Made by a program: the position numbers and the translations under genes. DNA of 64,000 bases from Brevibacterium marinum. Its GTDB lineage: Bacteria; Actinomycetota; Actinomycetes; Actinomycetales; Brevibacteriaceae. Each line of letters opens with the position of its first letter. The stretch's first letter is position 1. The stretch lies in the NCBI RefSeq assembly GCF_011927955.1, contig NZ_JAATJN010000001.1:1736001-1800000 (forward strand), in the 5' to 3' direction. The notes beneath the pieces were generated by a model. The model saw only the letters and a list, made by a program, of their open reading frames with translations. It searched no databases and was not told the DNA's origin. Shown here piece after piece: positions 8,867 to 17,287 of the stretch.

Positions 8867-9541
8867 TCAACGGTGGTCGACGGCGCGGGCGATGCGGTCG
8901 CCGACGAACTGGATAAGCGTGACGATGACGACGAGCACGATGATGCAGGCGATCATCGTGTCGCCCTGATAGCGGTTGTAGCCGTAGGAGATCGCCAGCG
9001 CACCGAGGCCGCCGCCGCCCACTGCACCGGCCATCGCGGTATAGGACACCAGAGTCACCGAGGTGACCGTAGCGGCTCCGATCAGGCCCGGCTTCGCCTC
9101 GGGGACGTAGACCTGACGGACCACCTGCCCGTTCGAGGCTCCCATCATCAATGCCGCCTCGACCTTCCCTTCCGAGACCTCACGCAGTGAGTTCTCGACG
9201 AGGCGGGCATAGAAGGGGATCGCCCCGACGGTCAGGGACACCACGGTCGCCTGCCAGCCCAGAGCCGAGCCGACGACGAATCGAGCGAACGGGATGAGGG
9301 CGATGATGAGGATGATGAAGGGGATCGAGCGCGTGATGTCGACGATGAACGACAGCACGCGGTAGAGCACGGGACGAGCCGTCAGCCCGCCTTTCGAGGT
9401 CGTGAACAGCCAGATGCCCAGCGGCAGACCGAACAGGACCGCCAGCCCCGTCGACCAGGCGGTCATGAGCAGGGTCTCGATGGTGGCGGGCAGCATCTGC
9501 TGCGTGATCGCGGGATTGTCGAACCACATCGGATCGTTCAT
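8867..9541 (-). CDS. metI: methionine ABC transporter permease
   Basis: This inner-membrane permease has 224 residues and about five transmembrane helices. The family segment SIPFIILIIALIPFARFVVG is present, as is the EAA loop (VENSLREVSEGKVEAALMMG) that contacts the ATPase. The C-terminal membrane segment ends with IQFVGDRIARAVDHR. Its ATG shares one base with the metN stop (TGATG), so the two are translationally coupled. Together with MetN and MetQ it forms the methionine importer. Confidence 0.92.
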   Translation of the reverse strand: MNDPMWFDNPAITQQMLPATIETLLMTAWSTGLAVLFGLPLGIWLFTTSKGGLTARPVLYRVLSFIVDITRSIPFIILIIALIPFARFVVGSALGWQATVVSLTVGAIPFYARLVENSLREVSEGKVEAALMMGASNGQVVRQVYVPEAKPGLIGAATVTSVTLVSYTAMAGAVGGGGLGALAISYGYNRYQGDTMIACIIVLVVIVTLIQFVGDRIARAVDHR

Positions 9542-10557
9542 CAGGCTGCCTCCTCCGCATAGATTCCTTCGGCTTCCAAGGCTGTGATGAGCTCCTTCGC
9601 GTCCTCGGCTGTGGCCACCGTGAAGCGGATCCGGCCGACCTGCCTGCCCTCGACGGTTTCGACGGCACCGGCGAGGATGGCATCGGCGCTGACGCCGACG
9701 GACTGTGCACCGGTCAGGACCTGCGGCAGGCTGGTGCCGGCCAGAGACACCTCGACGAGGCGGGCCATCGACCCGGAAGCACCAGCACCGTCGGAGCCCT
9801 CAGCGCCGTCCGAGCCTTTGTCGTCGAGACTGATGGGTGGAAGGGGGACGAGATCCTTGGCCAGGATCGAGCCCGGCTCGGAGATCACCTCGGCGAGGGT
9901 GCCGGTCTTGGCCACGCGACCGTCGGCGAGCAGCGTCACCGAGTCGCAGATCTCGCGGATGACGGACATCTCGTGGGTGATGATGAGGACGGTGATGCCC
10001 AGGCGCTCGCGCAGAGAGCGGATGAGGCCCAGGATCTGGTCCGTCGTCGAGGCATCCAGCGCCGAGGTGGGCTCATCGCACAGCAGGACCTTGGGTTCGG
10101 CGGCCAGGGCACGGGCAATGCCCACGCGCTGCTTCTGTCCGCCGGAGAGCTGGGCGGGATAGTTGTCGGCCCGGTCGCCGAGGCCGACGATCTCGAGCAG
10201 CTCACGGGCCTTGGCCCGCCGTTCGGCCTTGGAGACCCCGGCGATCTGCAGCGGATGGGCCACATTGGCCAGGGCGGTGCGCGAGTCGAGGAGATTCACG
10301 TGCTGGAAGACCATGCCGATGCTGCGGCGCGCCTCACGCAGCCCCGAGCCGGATTGGTCGGTGACGTCTGACCCGTCGATGGACACGGTGCCGGAGGTCG
10401 GGGCTTCGAGGCCGGTCAGGCAGCGGATGAGTGTGGACTTGCCGGCACCGGAGCGGCCGACGATGCCATGGATCTCTCCGGCGGGAACCGATAGATCGAT
10501 CGCCTCCAGGGCAATGGTGTCGCCGAAGACCATTCGCAGATCGCGCAGCTCAATCAC
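9541..10557 (-). CDS. metN: methionine ABC transporter ATP-binding protein
   Basis: This ATPase of the MetNIQ importer carries Walker A GRSGAGKST, signature LSGGQKQRVGIARAL and Walker B VLLCDEPTSALD. A C-terminal NIL domain (last 75 residues, from about SMARLVEVSL) senses methionine and transinhibits transport in characterised relatives. I chose GTG 10557 because GAGGAG lies six bases ahead. The in-frame ATG at 10563 touches that site directly and the GTG at 10617 lacks one. It is first in the operon. Between the ABC and NIL domains there is a short Gly/Ser/Asp-rich linker. Confidence 0.92.
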   Translation of the reverse strand: MIELRDLRMVFGDTIALEAIDLSVPAGEIHGIVGRSGAGKSTLIRCLTGLEAPTSGTVSIDGSDVTDQSGSGLREARRSIGMVFQHVNLLDSRTALANVAHPLQIAGVSKAERRAKARELLEIVGLGDRADNYPAQLSGGQKQRVGIARALAAEPKVLLCDEPTSALDASTTDQILGLIRSLRERLGITVLIITHEMSVIREICDSVTLLADGRVAKTGTLAEVISEPGSILAKDLVPLPPISLDDKGSDGAEGSDGAGASGSMARLVEVSLAGTSLPQVLTGAQSVGVSADAILAGAVETVEGRQVGRIRFTVATAEDAKELITALEAEGIYAEEAA

Positions 10558-10694
10558 AGGCATCTCCTCGTAGGGGCGGGATCGTGGACGTTCACAGGGC
10601 GTGCCCGTGCCGGTCACGCCACGTGGATCGGCAGGCCTTCGGCCTGGGATCCGGGCATGACGGTTAAAGGTTCAGCAACGCCGATGATTCAGCA

Positions 10695-10700
10695 TGTCAA
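10695..10700 (-). promoter_or_regulatory. possible -35 box for metNIQ
   Basis: TTGACA is present on the minus strand about 140 bases ahead of the metN start. The matching -10 is not convincing. I looked for a SAM riboswitch in this leader and did not recognise one. Confidence 0.25.
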
Positions 10701-10764
10701 CACATCGGGTCTGTGCCCCATGCGGGCGTCACAAAAAGACGCACAACGCGGGTTTTCGTGACGA

Positions 10765-10779
10765 AAGACACGCGGTCTA
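10765..10779. promoter_or_regulatory. palindrome resembling an McbR operator upstream of metNIQ
   Basis: AAGAC-N5-GTCTA lies about 210 bases upstream of metN. From memory, the Corynebacterium McbR sulfur-metabolism repressor binds TAGAC-N6-GTCTA, so this is similar but one base shorter. A second palindrome, TTTCGTGACGAAA (10754-10766), is adjacent. Confidence 0.3.
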
Positions 10780-10783
10780 ATCC

Positions 10784-10800
10784 ACCCCTGACTTGGGGGT
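10784..10800. terminator. short hairpin after the RpiR regulator gene
   Basis: ACCCC (10784-10788) pairs with GGGGT (10796-10800) around a seven-base loop, about 30 bases past the regulator's stop. The stem is short and no U-tract follows, so the call is weak. Confidence 0.3.
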
Positions 10801-10829
10801 CGATGCCGCGGCTGCAGATCGGGCAGCGG

Positions 10830-11765
10830 TTATGGTGCCTTCTTTGCCCGTGCATCTTCTAGGGCGAAATAGATTTCGTCGTGAGCTCGAATGGAGTCGA
10901 CCCCCAGGCCATCCAACTCTTCTGTGATGAGAGCCAGGAGGACATGGATGAGTGCGGAGGCTGCAACAAGTGACGGGAAGTGCGAGCTTCCCTCGGCAGG
11001 AATGACCAACATGTCATCGATGAACGGCGTCAAGTGGGAGAACCGAGTATCAGAGATGAGCATGACGCGAAGTCCGCGGGTTTTCGCCACCTTGGCAATC
11101 GCCTCGAACTCCGCAGGAGTGCGCCAGAAATTCATAATGAGGATGACGTCGCCGACTGTGGCCGAGGACATTGCTGTGTGCGCTGCCTTGCCGCCCCATC
11201 CCACGGGTACCGTCGTGAGGCCCAGTCGCGCACCGACATGTGCGAACTGGGTCAACGGTCCCAAGTAGCTTCCTGACCCATAGAGAAGAATCTTCGCCAA
11301 GGTGTCGGGCCCGTCATGGGTGCCATGGATCAGGTTGAGTGCAAATCTGCGGCATGCCTCTGGGTCGAGTGACTTCCTCAAGTTGTTCATGGTGACGACA
11401 TCTGAGAGAAGCGCAGCGTCGATGACTGAACCTTCATGTTCGGAATGAATCTCCAACAAGTCGTTGGCGTCGAGGTCGGAGAGGAACATTGCGCGAAGTT
11501 CCTGTTGTAGATCGGTCCACCCATTGCATCCTAGCAACTTTGCACTACGCATAACGGTAGCCGGATCCACACCGACCCGGCGAGCGAAATCAGCGACCGT
11601 AGCGGAAGATGCATACTGCGGAGATCCCGCCAGTGCGCGTACGACACGCGATGATTGCTTCCCTAGGTTGCGTTGGCCGATCTTGGAGAGGATCCATCCT
11701 TCCACGCGATTCATCGTGTCCGGTGCCTGAGATTCGGTCCCATCAGCGGAATTTTCGTATTGCAT
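10830..11765 (-). CDS. MurR/RpiR-family regulator (HTH plus SIS domain)
   Basis: An N-terminal helix-turn-helix (about residues 20-90, including SSATVADFARRVGVDPATVM) is followed by a SIS sugar-isomerase-like sensor domain (LLYGSGSYLGPL, then VILIMNFWRT and VMLISDTRFSHL). Family members bind phosphosugars or other small phosphorylated effectors. The start may be ATG 11765 or ATG 11714; the first gives 311 residues. It is divergent from the AbgT transporter 72 bases away and probably controls that operon and itself. Confidence 0.85.
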   Translation of the reverse strand: MQYENSADGTESQAPDTMNRVEGWILSKIGQRNLGKQSSRVVRALAGSPQYASSATVADFARRVGVDPATVMRSAKLLGCNGWTDLQQELRAMFLSDLDANDLLEIHSEHEGSVIDAALLSDVVTMNNLRKSLDPEACRRFALNLIHGTHDGPDTLAKILLYGSGSYLGPLTQFAHVGARLGLTTVPVGWGGKAAHTAMSSATVGDVILIMNFWRTPAEFEAIAKVAKTRGLRVMLISDTRFSHLTPFIDDMLVIPAEGSSHFPSLVAASALIHVLLALITEELDGLGVDSIRAHDEIYFALEDARAKKAP

Positions 11766-11783
11766 ATTACCTACTTTGCAATA
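11758..11783. promoter_or_regulatory. inverted repeat in rpiR-abgT intergenic region
   Basis: TATTGCA (11758-11764) and TGCAATA (11777-11783) form a perfect inverted repeat with a 12-base spacer in an AT-rich patch. It is a candidate operator for the divergent RpiR-type regulator. It overlaps ATG 11765, which slightly favours the downstream start for the regulator. Confidence 0.4.
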
Positions 11784-11836
11784 TAGCCTCATATTTGTCA
11801 CAGAGTCGTGCCCATCAGATATTGAGGAACCTGCAC

Positions 11837-13369
11837 ATGTCAGAGACGCGTTCCCTGAGCCGGCCCGGGTTCGGAATCCGTACGCTCAATGTAATCGAGA
11901 ACGTAGGGAACCGCCTACCGCATCCGGTCTGGCTCTTCGTCATACTTTCGATCATTCTTGCGCTGGCCAGCGCCCTGCTGAACCTCGCTGGTGTCGTCGC
12001 AGTCAAGCCTGATGGCGACGAGGCGCCCATCAACAACCTCGCTAGCATGGAGGGTATTCGCTTCGCGTTCTCCAGCGTGATCGACAACTTCATGACCTTC
12101 CCGCCGCTGGGTGTCGCCCTCGTCGCGCTGCTCGGCCTGGCCGTAGCGGATCGTTCGGGCCTGATCACGGCATTCATGCGTCAGTCCCTGGCTCGAGTGT
12201 CACCGCGGTTCCTCACCCCGGTCGTGGCCTTCACCGGATCGCTGGCACACGTGGCGGGAGATGCCGGGTACATCATCCTCATCCCACTCGCGGGGATCAT
12301 CTATCGGTCGATGGGACGCAGTCCCATCACCGGTGCTCTCGTTGCCTTGGTCTCGTTGTCGGGCGGAGCTTCAGCCAGCCCGATTCTCATTCCCAATGAC
12401 GCTATCTTCTCCGGCTTGACAACAGCCGCCGCACAGACAGTCGATCCAGACTACGTGATGACGCCGGTCGGCAACATCTACTTCACCGTCGTCTCGTCTC
12501 TGTTTCTCACTCTCGTCATCACTGTCGTCGTCGATGGCTTTCTATCCAAGCGCATCGAAGCGAGGCTGCCGGTCAACACCACCGCCAACGAGGAGGTTCG
12601 CCATGAGCCGCTGTCGACCATCGAGATTAAGGCACTGCGGAATGTTGGAATCGCGCTTGTTGCGTATGTGGTCGCCATCGTCCTCGCGATGGTGCCTACC
12701 GGATCCCCGCTGCGTGGCGAGGACGGCGGGATCATCGATTCGGTGCTCATCAAGAGCGTCGCAGTGTTCCTCGCCCTGTTCTTCGCGATCGCAGGAACGG
12801 TCTATGGGATCACCACCAAGAAGATCCGGACCAGTTCGGACATTCCAGATCTGGCCGCCGACGGGCTCAAGGACATCACACCCATCTTGGTGCTGTTCTT
12901 CGCCGTCTCACAGTTCCTGGCCTACTTCAACTGGACCAATATCGGAACGCTCATCGCCACGCGCGGTGCGCATTTTCTCGAGGGAATCGACGCTCCCGTC
13001 CCTGTCATCTTCGGCGGTATGCTGCTCATCGTCAGCGTCATGAATTTCTTCATCACCAGCGGCAGCGCCCAATGGTCGCTCGTCGGCCCCGTATTCGTCC
13101 CGATGTTCATGCTTCTGGACATCTCCCCGGAGACAACCACCGCGCTCTACAGAATCGCTGATTCCTGCACGAACATCCTGACTCCTATGAGCCCCTACTT
13201 CGCGCTGACCATTGGAATCATGCGCGGATATCGCAAGGATATCGGAATCGGCAGTCTCTTCTCTCTCACTTTGCCACTGTCGATCGCGCTCTTCGTCGTG
13301 TGGACCGCCGTCTTTGCCCTTTGGTATCTCATCGGGCTCCCACTCGGTCCCGGAGCACCGGTCCGCTGA
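11837..13369 (+). CDS. abgT: AbgT-family transporter
   Basis: This polytopic membrane protein of 510 residues matches the AbgT (p-aminobenzoyl-glutamate transporter) family. Markers are PHPVWLFVILSIILALASAL near the N-terminus, LAHVAGDAGYIILIPLAG, SGGASASPILIPNDAI, and the late motif DSCTNILTPMSPYFALTIG. About 11 transmembrane helices are visible. Family members import aminobenzoyl-glutamate or export sulfonamides. Here the next two genes encode a hydrolase and a gamma-glutamyltransferase-like protein, which favours uptake of an amide- or glutamyl-linked substrate. ATG 11837 follows a GAGG site; the frame is open far upstream without homology. Confidence 0.88.
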   Translation: MSETRSLSRPGFGIRTLNVIENVGNRLPHPVWLFVILSIILALASALLNLAGVVAVKPDGDEAPINNLASMEGIRFAFSSVIDNFMTFPPLGVALVALLGLAVADRSGLITAFMRQSLARVSPRFLTPVVAFTGSLAHVAGDAGYIILIPLAGIIYRSMGRSPITGALVALVSLSGGASASPILIPNDAIFSGLTTAAAQTVDPDYVMTPVGNIYFTVVSSLFLTLVITVVVDGFLSKRIEARLPVNTTANEEVRHEPLSTIEIKALRNVGIALVAYVVAIVLAMVPTGSPLRGEDGGIIDSVLIKSVAVFLALFFAIAGTVYGITTKKIRTSSDIPDLAADGLKDITPILVLFFAVSQFLAYFNWTNIGTLIATRGAHFLEGIDAPVPVIFGGMLLIVSVMNFFITSGSAQWSLVGPVFVPMFMLLDISPETTTALYRIADSCTNILTPMSPYFALTIGIMRGYRKDIGIGSLFSLTLPLSIALFVVWTAVFALWYLIGLPLGPGAPVR

Positions 13370-13417
13370 GCAGGCTGAGCACACCGCTGAATGAACCCTC
13401 GAACTGAAAGAGAAGAA

Positions 13418-15334
13418 GTGAGCGACCTACCCTTCGTCCGACAGCCCACTGTCGGCTCAGATGACTTTGCCGGTTGGCGAATCTCGCCGTCGACTTACGG
13501 CGCTCAACGCACCTTCGACTATGAAGTGCCCGCGTCCCCACAATCGCTCTACATCTCGATGCCCGACAGGGTTCGGCTGGCGGCCGACGTCTTCCTCCCC
13601 TCCGCGTCTGGGAGGCCGGTTGAAGGCCGGCGTCCGACAATCCTGATCTTCACTCCCTACTACCGCCGATTCGCGGTCGTTCCCGGCGCCGACTCGTCAG
13701 CGGTCGAAGTCTCGCCAAACACCGCTCGCTACCGAGACCTGTTCACGCCCGCCGGTTACAACGTCGTGGTCGTTGACGTGCGCGGTACGGGTGCAAGCTT
13801 CGGCCACAGGGAGGGGTTCCGGTCACCCACCGAACGCAACGACTACTGCGAGGTGGCCGAGTGGGTATGCCGACAGGTCTGGTCGGACGGGCGAGTAGGC
13901 GTCACCGGGATCTCATATCTCGGGGCAGCATCCGATTTTCTGGCGAGCACAGGACATCCTGCTGTGAAAGCGATCGCGCCACTGTTCTCGGTGTGGGACA
14001 CCTATGAGAACAACTACTTCCCTGGTGGAGTCCAGCTGTTCGATCTCATCGAGTCCTATTCACAGCTGATGATCGGTTTGGACCAAGACGATCGAGAGGC
14101 GATTCGACCGTACGCATCGTACGCCCACCCAGCGTTCGACGGACCGGCACCTGTTGACGCGGATACCGGCGAAGAGGACCGGGACGCAGCAGTTCTGGAG
14201 CACCGGGGGAACTACCGTCACGCCGACATGATGCGCGAATTCGTCATGAGGGAAAGACCGCTGTCGTACGATCCCGACTATTCGTCAGCAAGCTTCAGCC
14301 CCTATTCCTACAGCGACGGCATTCGACCGGACGTGGCGATCTATTCTGTCTCGGGCTGGATGGATGGTGCCGGATACGCAAATGGTGCGATATCGCGATT
14401 CCTGACGAAGAATCGGAACCCGCATCACTTGCTGCTCGGACCGTGGGACCATGGCGCACGCAGCCATGTTTCGCCGTGGAGCGACACAGGGGCACCCGAT
14501 GAATCGTGGTGGTTCGAGATACTCCGGTTTTTCGACGAGTACCTTTCCGGTCAGGACACGGGAATCCGAGACGAGGCCGCGATCCACTTCTACGCACTGC
14601 ATGCCGAAGAATGGCGGTCGAGTCCGTCCTGGCCGCTGGCCTCCTCCTCAACACGGTATGAACTGGCCTCCGACGGTAGGCTGAGACCACAATCGACGAT
14701 CGGCGCAGCCGGTGAGGCAGCCACTCAGTCGAATTCGCGGGCTCCCCAGAGCACGCCCGATGGCGATCTCGTCGGCTTCATCGTCGACTTCGGCGCGGGG
14801 ACCGGACGCAACACTCGTTATGAGCGCATCGCGGGTAAGTTGGTATCGAGATACTACTCCGATTGGCAGGGTCGAACTGATCATCACCTCGCCTTCGAAA
14901 CGCCTGTGCTGAATACAGATCTTGAACTTACGGGACATGCGATCGCCACCCTCCACCTGTCGAGCAATCAGCCTGACGGAACGGTGTTCGTCTATCTCAC
15001 CGAGGTCGAGTCGGACGGAACCGAACGCTATGTCACGGAGGGGCTCCTGCGCCTCATGCACCGATTCGAGTCGGACAACCCGAGCACCGTCGAGACCGAT
15101 TGGCCCTACCGTTCCTTCAAGGAACGCGATGCGCGACCGATGATCCCGGACAAGCAGGAGACGGTGCGCCTCCCCCTCCTTCCCACGGCTTGGAGCTTTT
15201 CGTCAGGCAGCACTGTTCGTCTGTCGATCGCCGGTGCCGATGCGGACCATGCAACTCAGAGCCCGCACGGTCGTCCACCTCGACTCGTGCTCGGCATCAA
15301 CGGCCCGTCCACCATTGAGTTCCCGACCCGCTGA
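13418..15334 (+). CDS. CocE/NonD-type alpha/beta hydrolase (S15 family)
   Basis: This soluble serine hydrolase has 638 residues. Family motifs are VVVVDVRGTGASFG, the nucleophile elbow VGVTGISYLGAAS, and HHLLLGPWDHGARSH carrying the likely catalytic His. A C-terminal jelly-roll domain follows (about residue 400 on, for example TGHAIATLHLSSN). Relatives are X-Pro dipeptidyl peptidases, cocaine esterase and glutaryl-7-ACA acylase, so it should cut an ester or amide. I prefer GTG 13418 (purine-rich AGAGAAG ahead) to ATG 13391. It lies 49 bases after abgT, same strand. Confidence 0.85.
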   Translation: MSDLPFVRQPTVGSDDFAGWRISPSTYGAQRTFDYEVPASPQSLYISMPDRVRLAADVFLPSASGRPVEGRRPTILIFTPYYRRFAVVPGADSSAVEVSPNTARYRDLFTPAGYNVVVVDVRGTGASFGHREGFRSPTERNDYCEVAEWVCRQVWSDGRVGVTGISYLGAASDFLASTGHPAVKAIAPLFSVWDTYENNYFPGGVQLFDLIESYSQLMIGLDQDDREAIRPYASYAHPAFDGPAPVDADTGEEDRDAAVLEHRGNYRHADMMREFVMRERPLSYDPDYSSASFSPYSYSDGIRPDVAIYSVSGWMDGAGYANGAISRFLTKNRNPHHLLLGPWDHGARSHVSPWSDTGAPDESWWFEILRFFDEYLSGQDTGIRDEAAIHFYALHAEEWRSSPSWPLASSSTRYELASDGRLRPQSTIGAAGEAATQSNSRAPQSTPDGDLVGFIVDFGAGTGRNTRYERIAGKLVSRYYSDWQGRTDHHLAFETPVLNTDLELTGHAIATLHLSSNQPDGTVFVYLTEVESDGTERYVTEGLLRLMHRFESDNPSTVETDWPYRSFKERDARPMIPDKQETVRLPLLPTAWSFSSGSTVRLSIAGADADHATQSPHGRPPRLVLGINGPSTIEFPTR

Positions 15335-15400
15335 CCGAATGCTCTGAACCGCTGCAAACATCATATTTCGCTCGTCGCTGAGCCTCATTTAGGAGACCAA

Positions 15401-17032
15401 CTGCTTTTCAACCCCGCTTCTCGCGCAGATCGCTGCACTTCCATGATCGTCACGCCCCAGCCCGAAGCCACCGACGCAGGTGCCATGGTCATGGGCAACG
15501 GTGGAAATGTCGTCGATGCGATCGTTGCAGCGTCCCTGGTCCAATCGGTAGTCGATCCGCTGATGTGCGGAATCGGTGGCATGGCGGTCATCAACATCAC
15601 GACTCCCGACGACGAGCGAATTGTCATTGACGGCTTGGGGGCGAGCCCGTCGGGCGTCACCACCGACATGTGGGAGTCCGATCTGCTGGGCCCCACACCC
15701 GACGGATTCGGATTCAGGGTCAAAGATCACGTCAATGAAACCGGCCCCCAATCGGTCATGACGCCCGGAACCCTGCGGACCCTCGCCGCTGTGCACAACC
15801 GTTTCGGGTCGCTGCCTTGGTCGGACCTGTTCAGTGAGGCGCTGCGATTGGCCGAGGACGGTTGGATCGTCCGGCCCCATCTTCAGACACTGATGATCCA
15901 AGACGAGACACAATACGGTCGCATGAATTTCGGCGACAAGTTGACCTCGACGCCCGACGGACAGCGCATCTACGCACCTAACGGAGGGCTCCCCAGGTTG
16001 GGCGACATCATCACCAACCCCGACCTCGCCGAGGTGCTGAAGCATATCTCGACTCGCGGCGCCGAAGACTTCTATCACGGAGAGCTGGCACGGGCGATCA
16101 GCGACAGCGTGCAAGCCGACGGCGGTGTGCTCAGTGCCGAAGACCTTGACACCTACACGATCAATGAGCTGACACCGATCACCGGACACTACCGAGGCTT
16201 GGAGCTCTCCCTTCCCCCGCAGCCTGCCGGAGGCGTGCAGACCATGCAGACTCTGGGGATCATGGACCACCTCGACCTGTCGTCCCTCGACCACAACAGT
16301 CCCGAGCATCTGATGGTCATCGCCGAAGCGATGAAACATGCCCTGCGCGACAAGGAGGATCTGTGGAACCGTGCCAAGTCCACGGATAACGACTATGCTG
16401 CTCTGCTTGATAAGTCGCGTCTGGAGTCGACCGCCCATCGGATCCGGAAGGGTGAGAAGGCGGACGTCGACGGGCCGCGGTACGAGTCCAGGCACACAAC
16501 GCATCTCAACGCCATGGATTCCGAAGGCTTCACCGTCTCACTGACGCATACTCTGGGCAATCCCTCGGGTTATATTCCCCGCAACCTCGGTTTCATGCTC
16601 AACGGCGGAATGAGCACCTTCGATCCACGTCCGGGCACCGCGAACTCAATCGAGCCCGGCAGAAGGCGCAACACCACGTCGTGTCCCACCATCGTCTTCG
16701 ATGACGCCGGTCCTATGATGGCGGTCGGCGCTCCCGGAGCTTCATGGATCACGCCGGCAATCGTGCAGACGATTTCGAACGTAGTCGATTTCGGGATGAG
16801 CATCCAGGAAGCGGTCATGGCCCCGCGAGCCGTATCCACCTCGAACATGATCGACATCTCCAACCGGATCCCGCGTTCGACGGAACTCGGACTGCATGGG
16901 CACGGTTATGGGGTGAGACGTTCTCCGTTGAGCTACGCTTTCGCCGGAGTCCATGCGATCACGAGGCTCGATGGTCTGCTGGCAGGAGCCGCCGATCCAC
17001 AGCGCGACGGGTATGCGGCCGGCGTCCGCTGA
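15401..17032 (+). CDS. gamma-glutamyltransferase-family protein
   Basis: This is an Ntn-hydrolase of the GGT family. The N-terminal MIVTPQPEATDAG and GNVVDAIVAA strands are typical. The autoprocessing site is RHTTHLNAMD, where the second Thr should become the N-terminal nucleophile of the small subunit. No signal peptide is seen, so it acts in the cytoplasm, unlike classical GGT. The only good ribosome site (AGGAG at 15391-15395) precedes a CTG at 15401, which adds 14 residues (LLFNPASRADRCTS) before the first ATG at 15443. It ends the abgT run and probably cleaves or transfers a gamma-glutamyl group. Confidence 0.82.
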   Translation: MLFNPASRADRCTSMIVTPQPEATDAGAMVMGNGGNVVDAIVAASLVQSVVDPLMCGIGGMAVINITTPDDERIVIDGLGASPSGVTTDMWESDLLGPTPDGFGFRVKDHVNETGPQSVMTPGTLRTLAAVHNRFGSLPWSDLFSEALRLAEDGWIVRPHLQTLMIQDETQYGRMNFGDKLTSTPDGQRIYAPNGGLPRLGDIITNPDLAEVLKHISTRGAEDFYHGELARAISDSVQADGGVLSAEDLDTYTINELTPITGHYRGLELSLPPQPAGGVQTMQTLGIMDHLDLSSLDHNSPEHLMVIAEAMKHALRDKEDLWNRAKSTDNDYAALLDKSRLESTAHRIRKGEKADVDGPRYESRHTTHLNAMDSEGFTVSLTHTLGNPSGYIPRNLGFMLNGGMSTFDPRPGTANSIEPGRRRNTTSCPTIVFDDAGPMMAVGAPGASWITPAIVQTISNVVDFGMSIQEAVMAPRAVSTSNMIDISNRIPRSTELGLHGHGYGVRRSPLSYAFAGVHAITRLDGLLAGAADPQRDGYAAGVR

Positions 17033-17287
17033 GCAGCCCAGGATCGCCCACCGTCCTCACCACGGTCAGCTGATGGACGGGCACCGATTCGGCTTTGAGC
17101 CACCTCGGCGGGCAACAGGGGCCGGAGATGACCGGAATGTGAACTCTGGTCAAAACCGTGGGGTGGGACCCTTGCAGTTCGCGGACTCGTAACCTCATCG
17201 TCATGTCGCCACCGTATTCGTTGGTAGCTCAGGTCCGGGCCAGTGGTGAATTCGGCGCTCGGGCGAGGACGCTGAGGGGATCACCGC

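Noticed and set aside
10560..10830. SAM riboswitch ahead of metNIQ
   Set aside because: I looked for the conserved SAM-I and SAM-IV cores on the minus strand and did not find them by eye.
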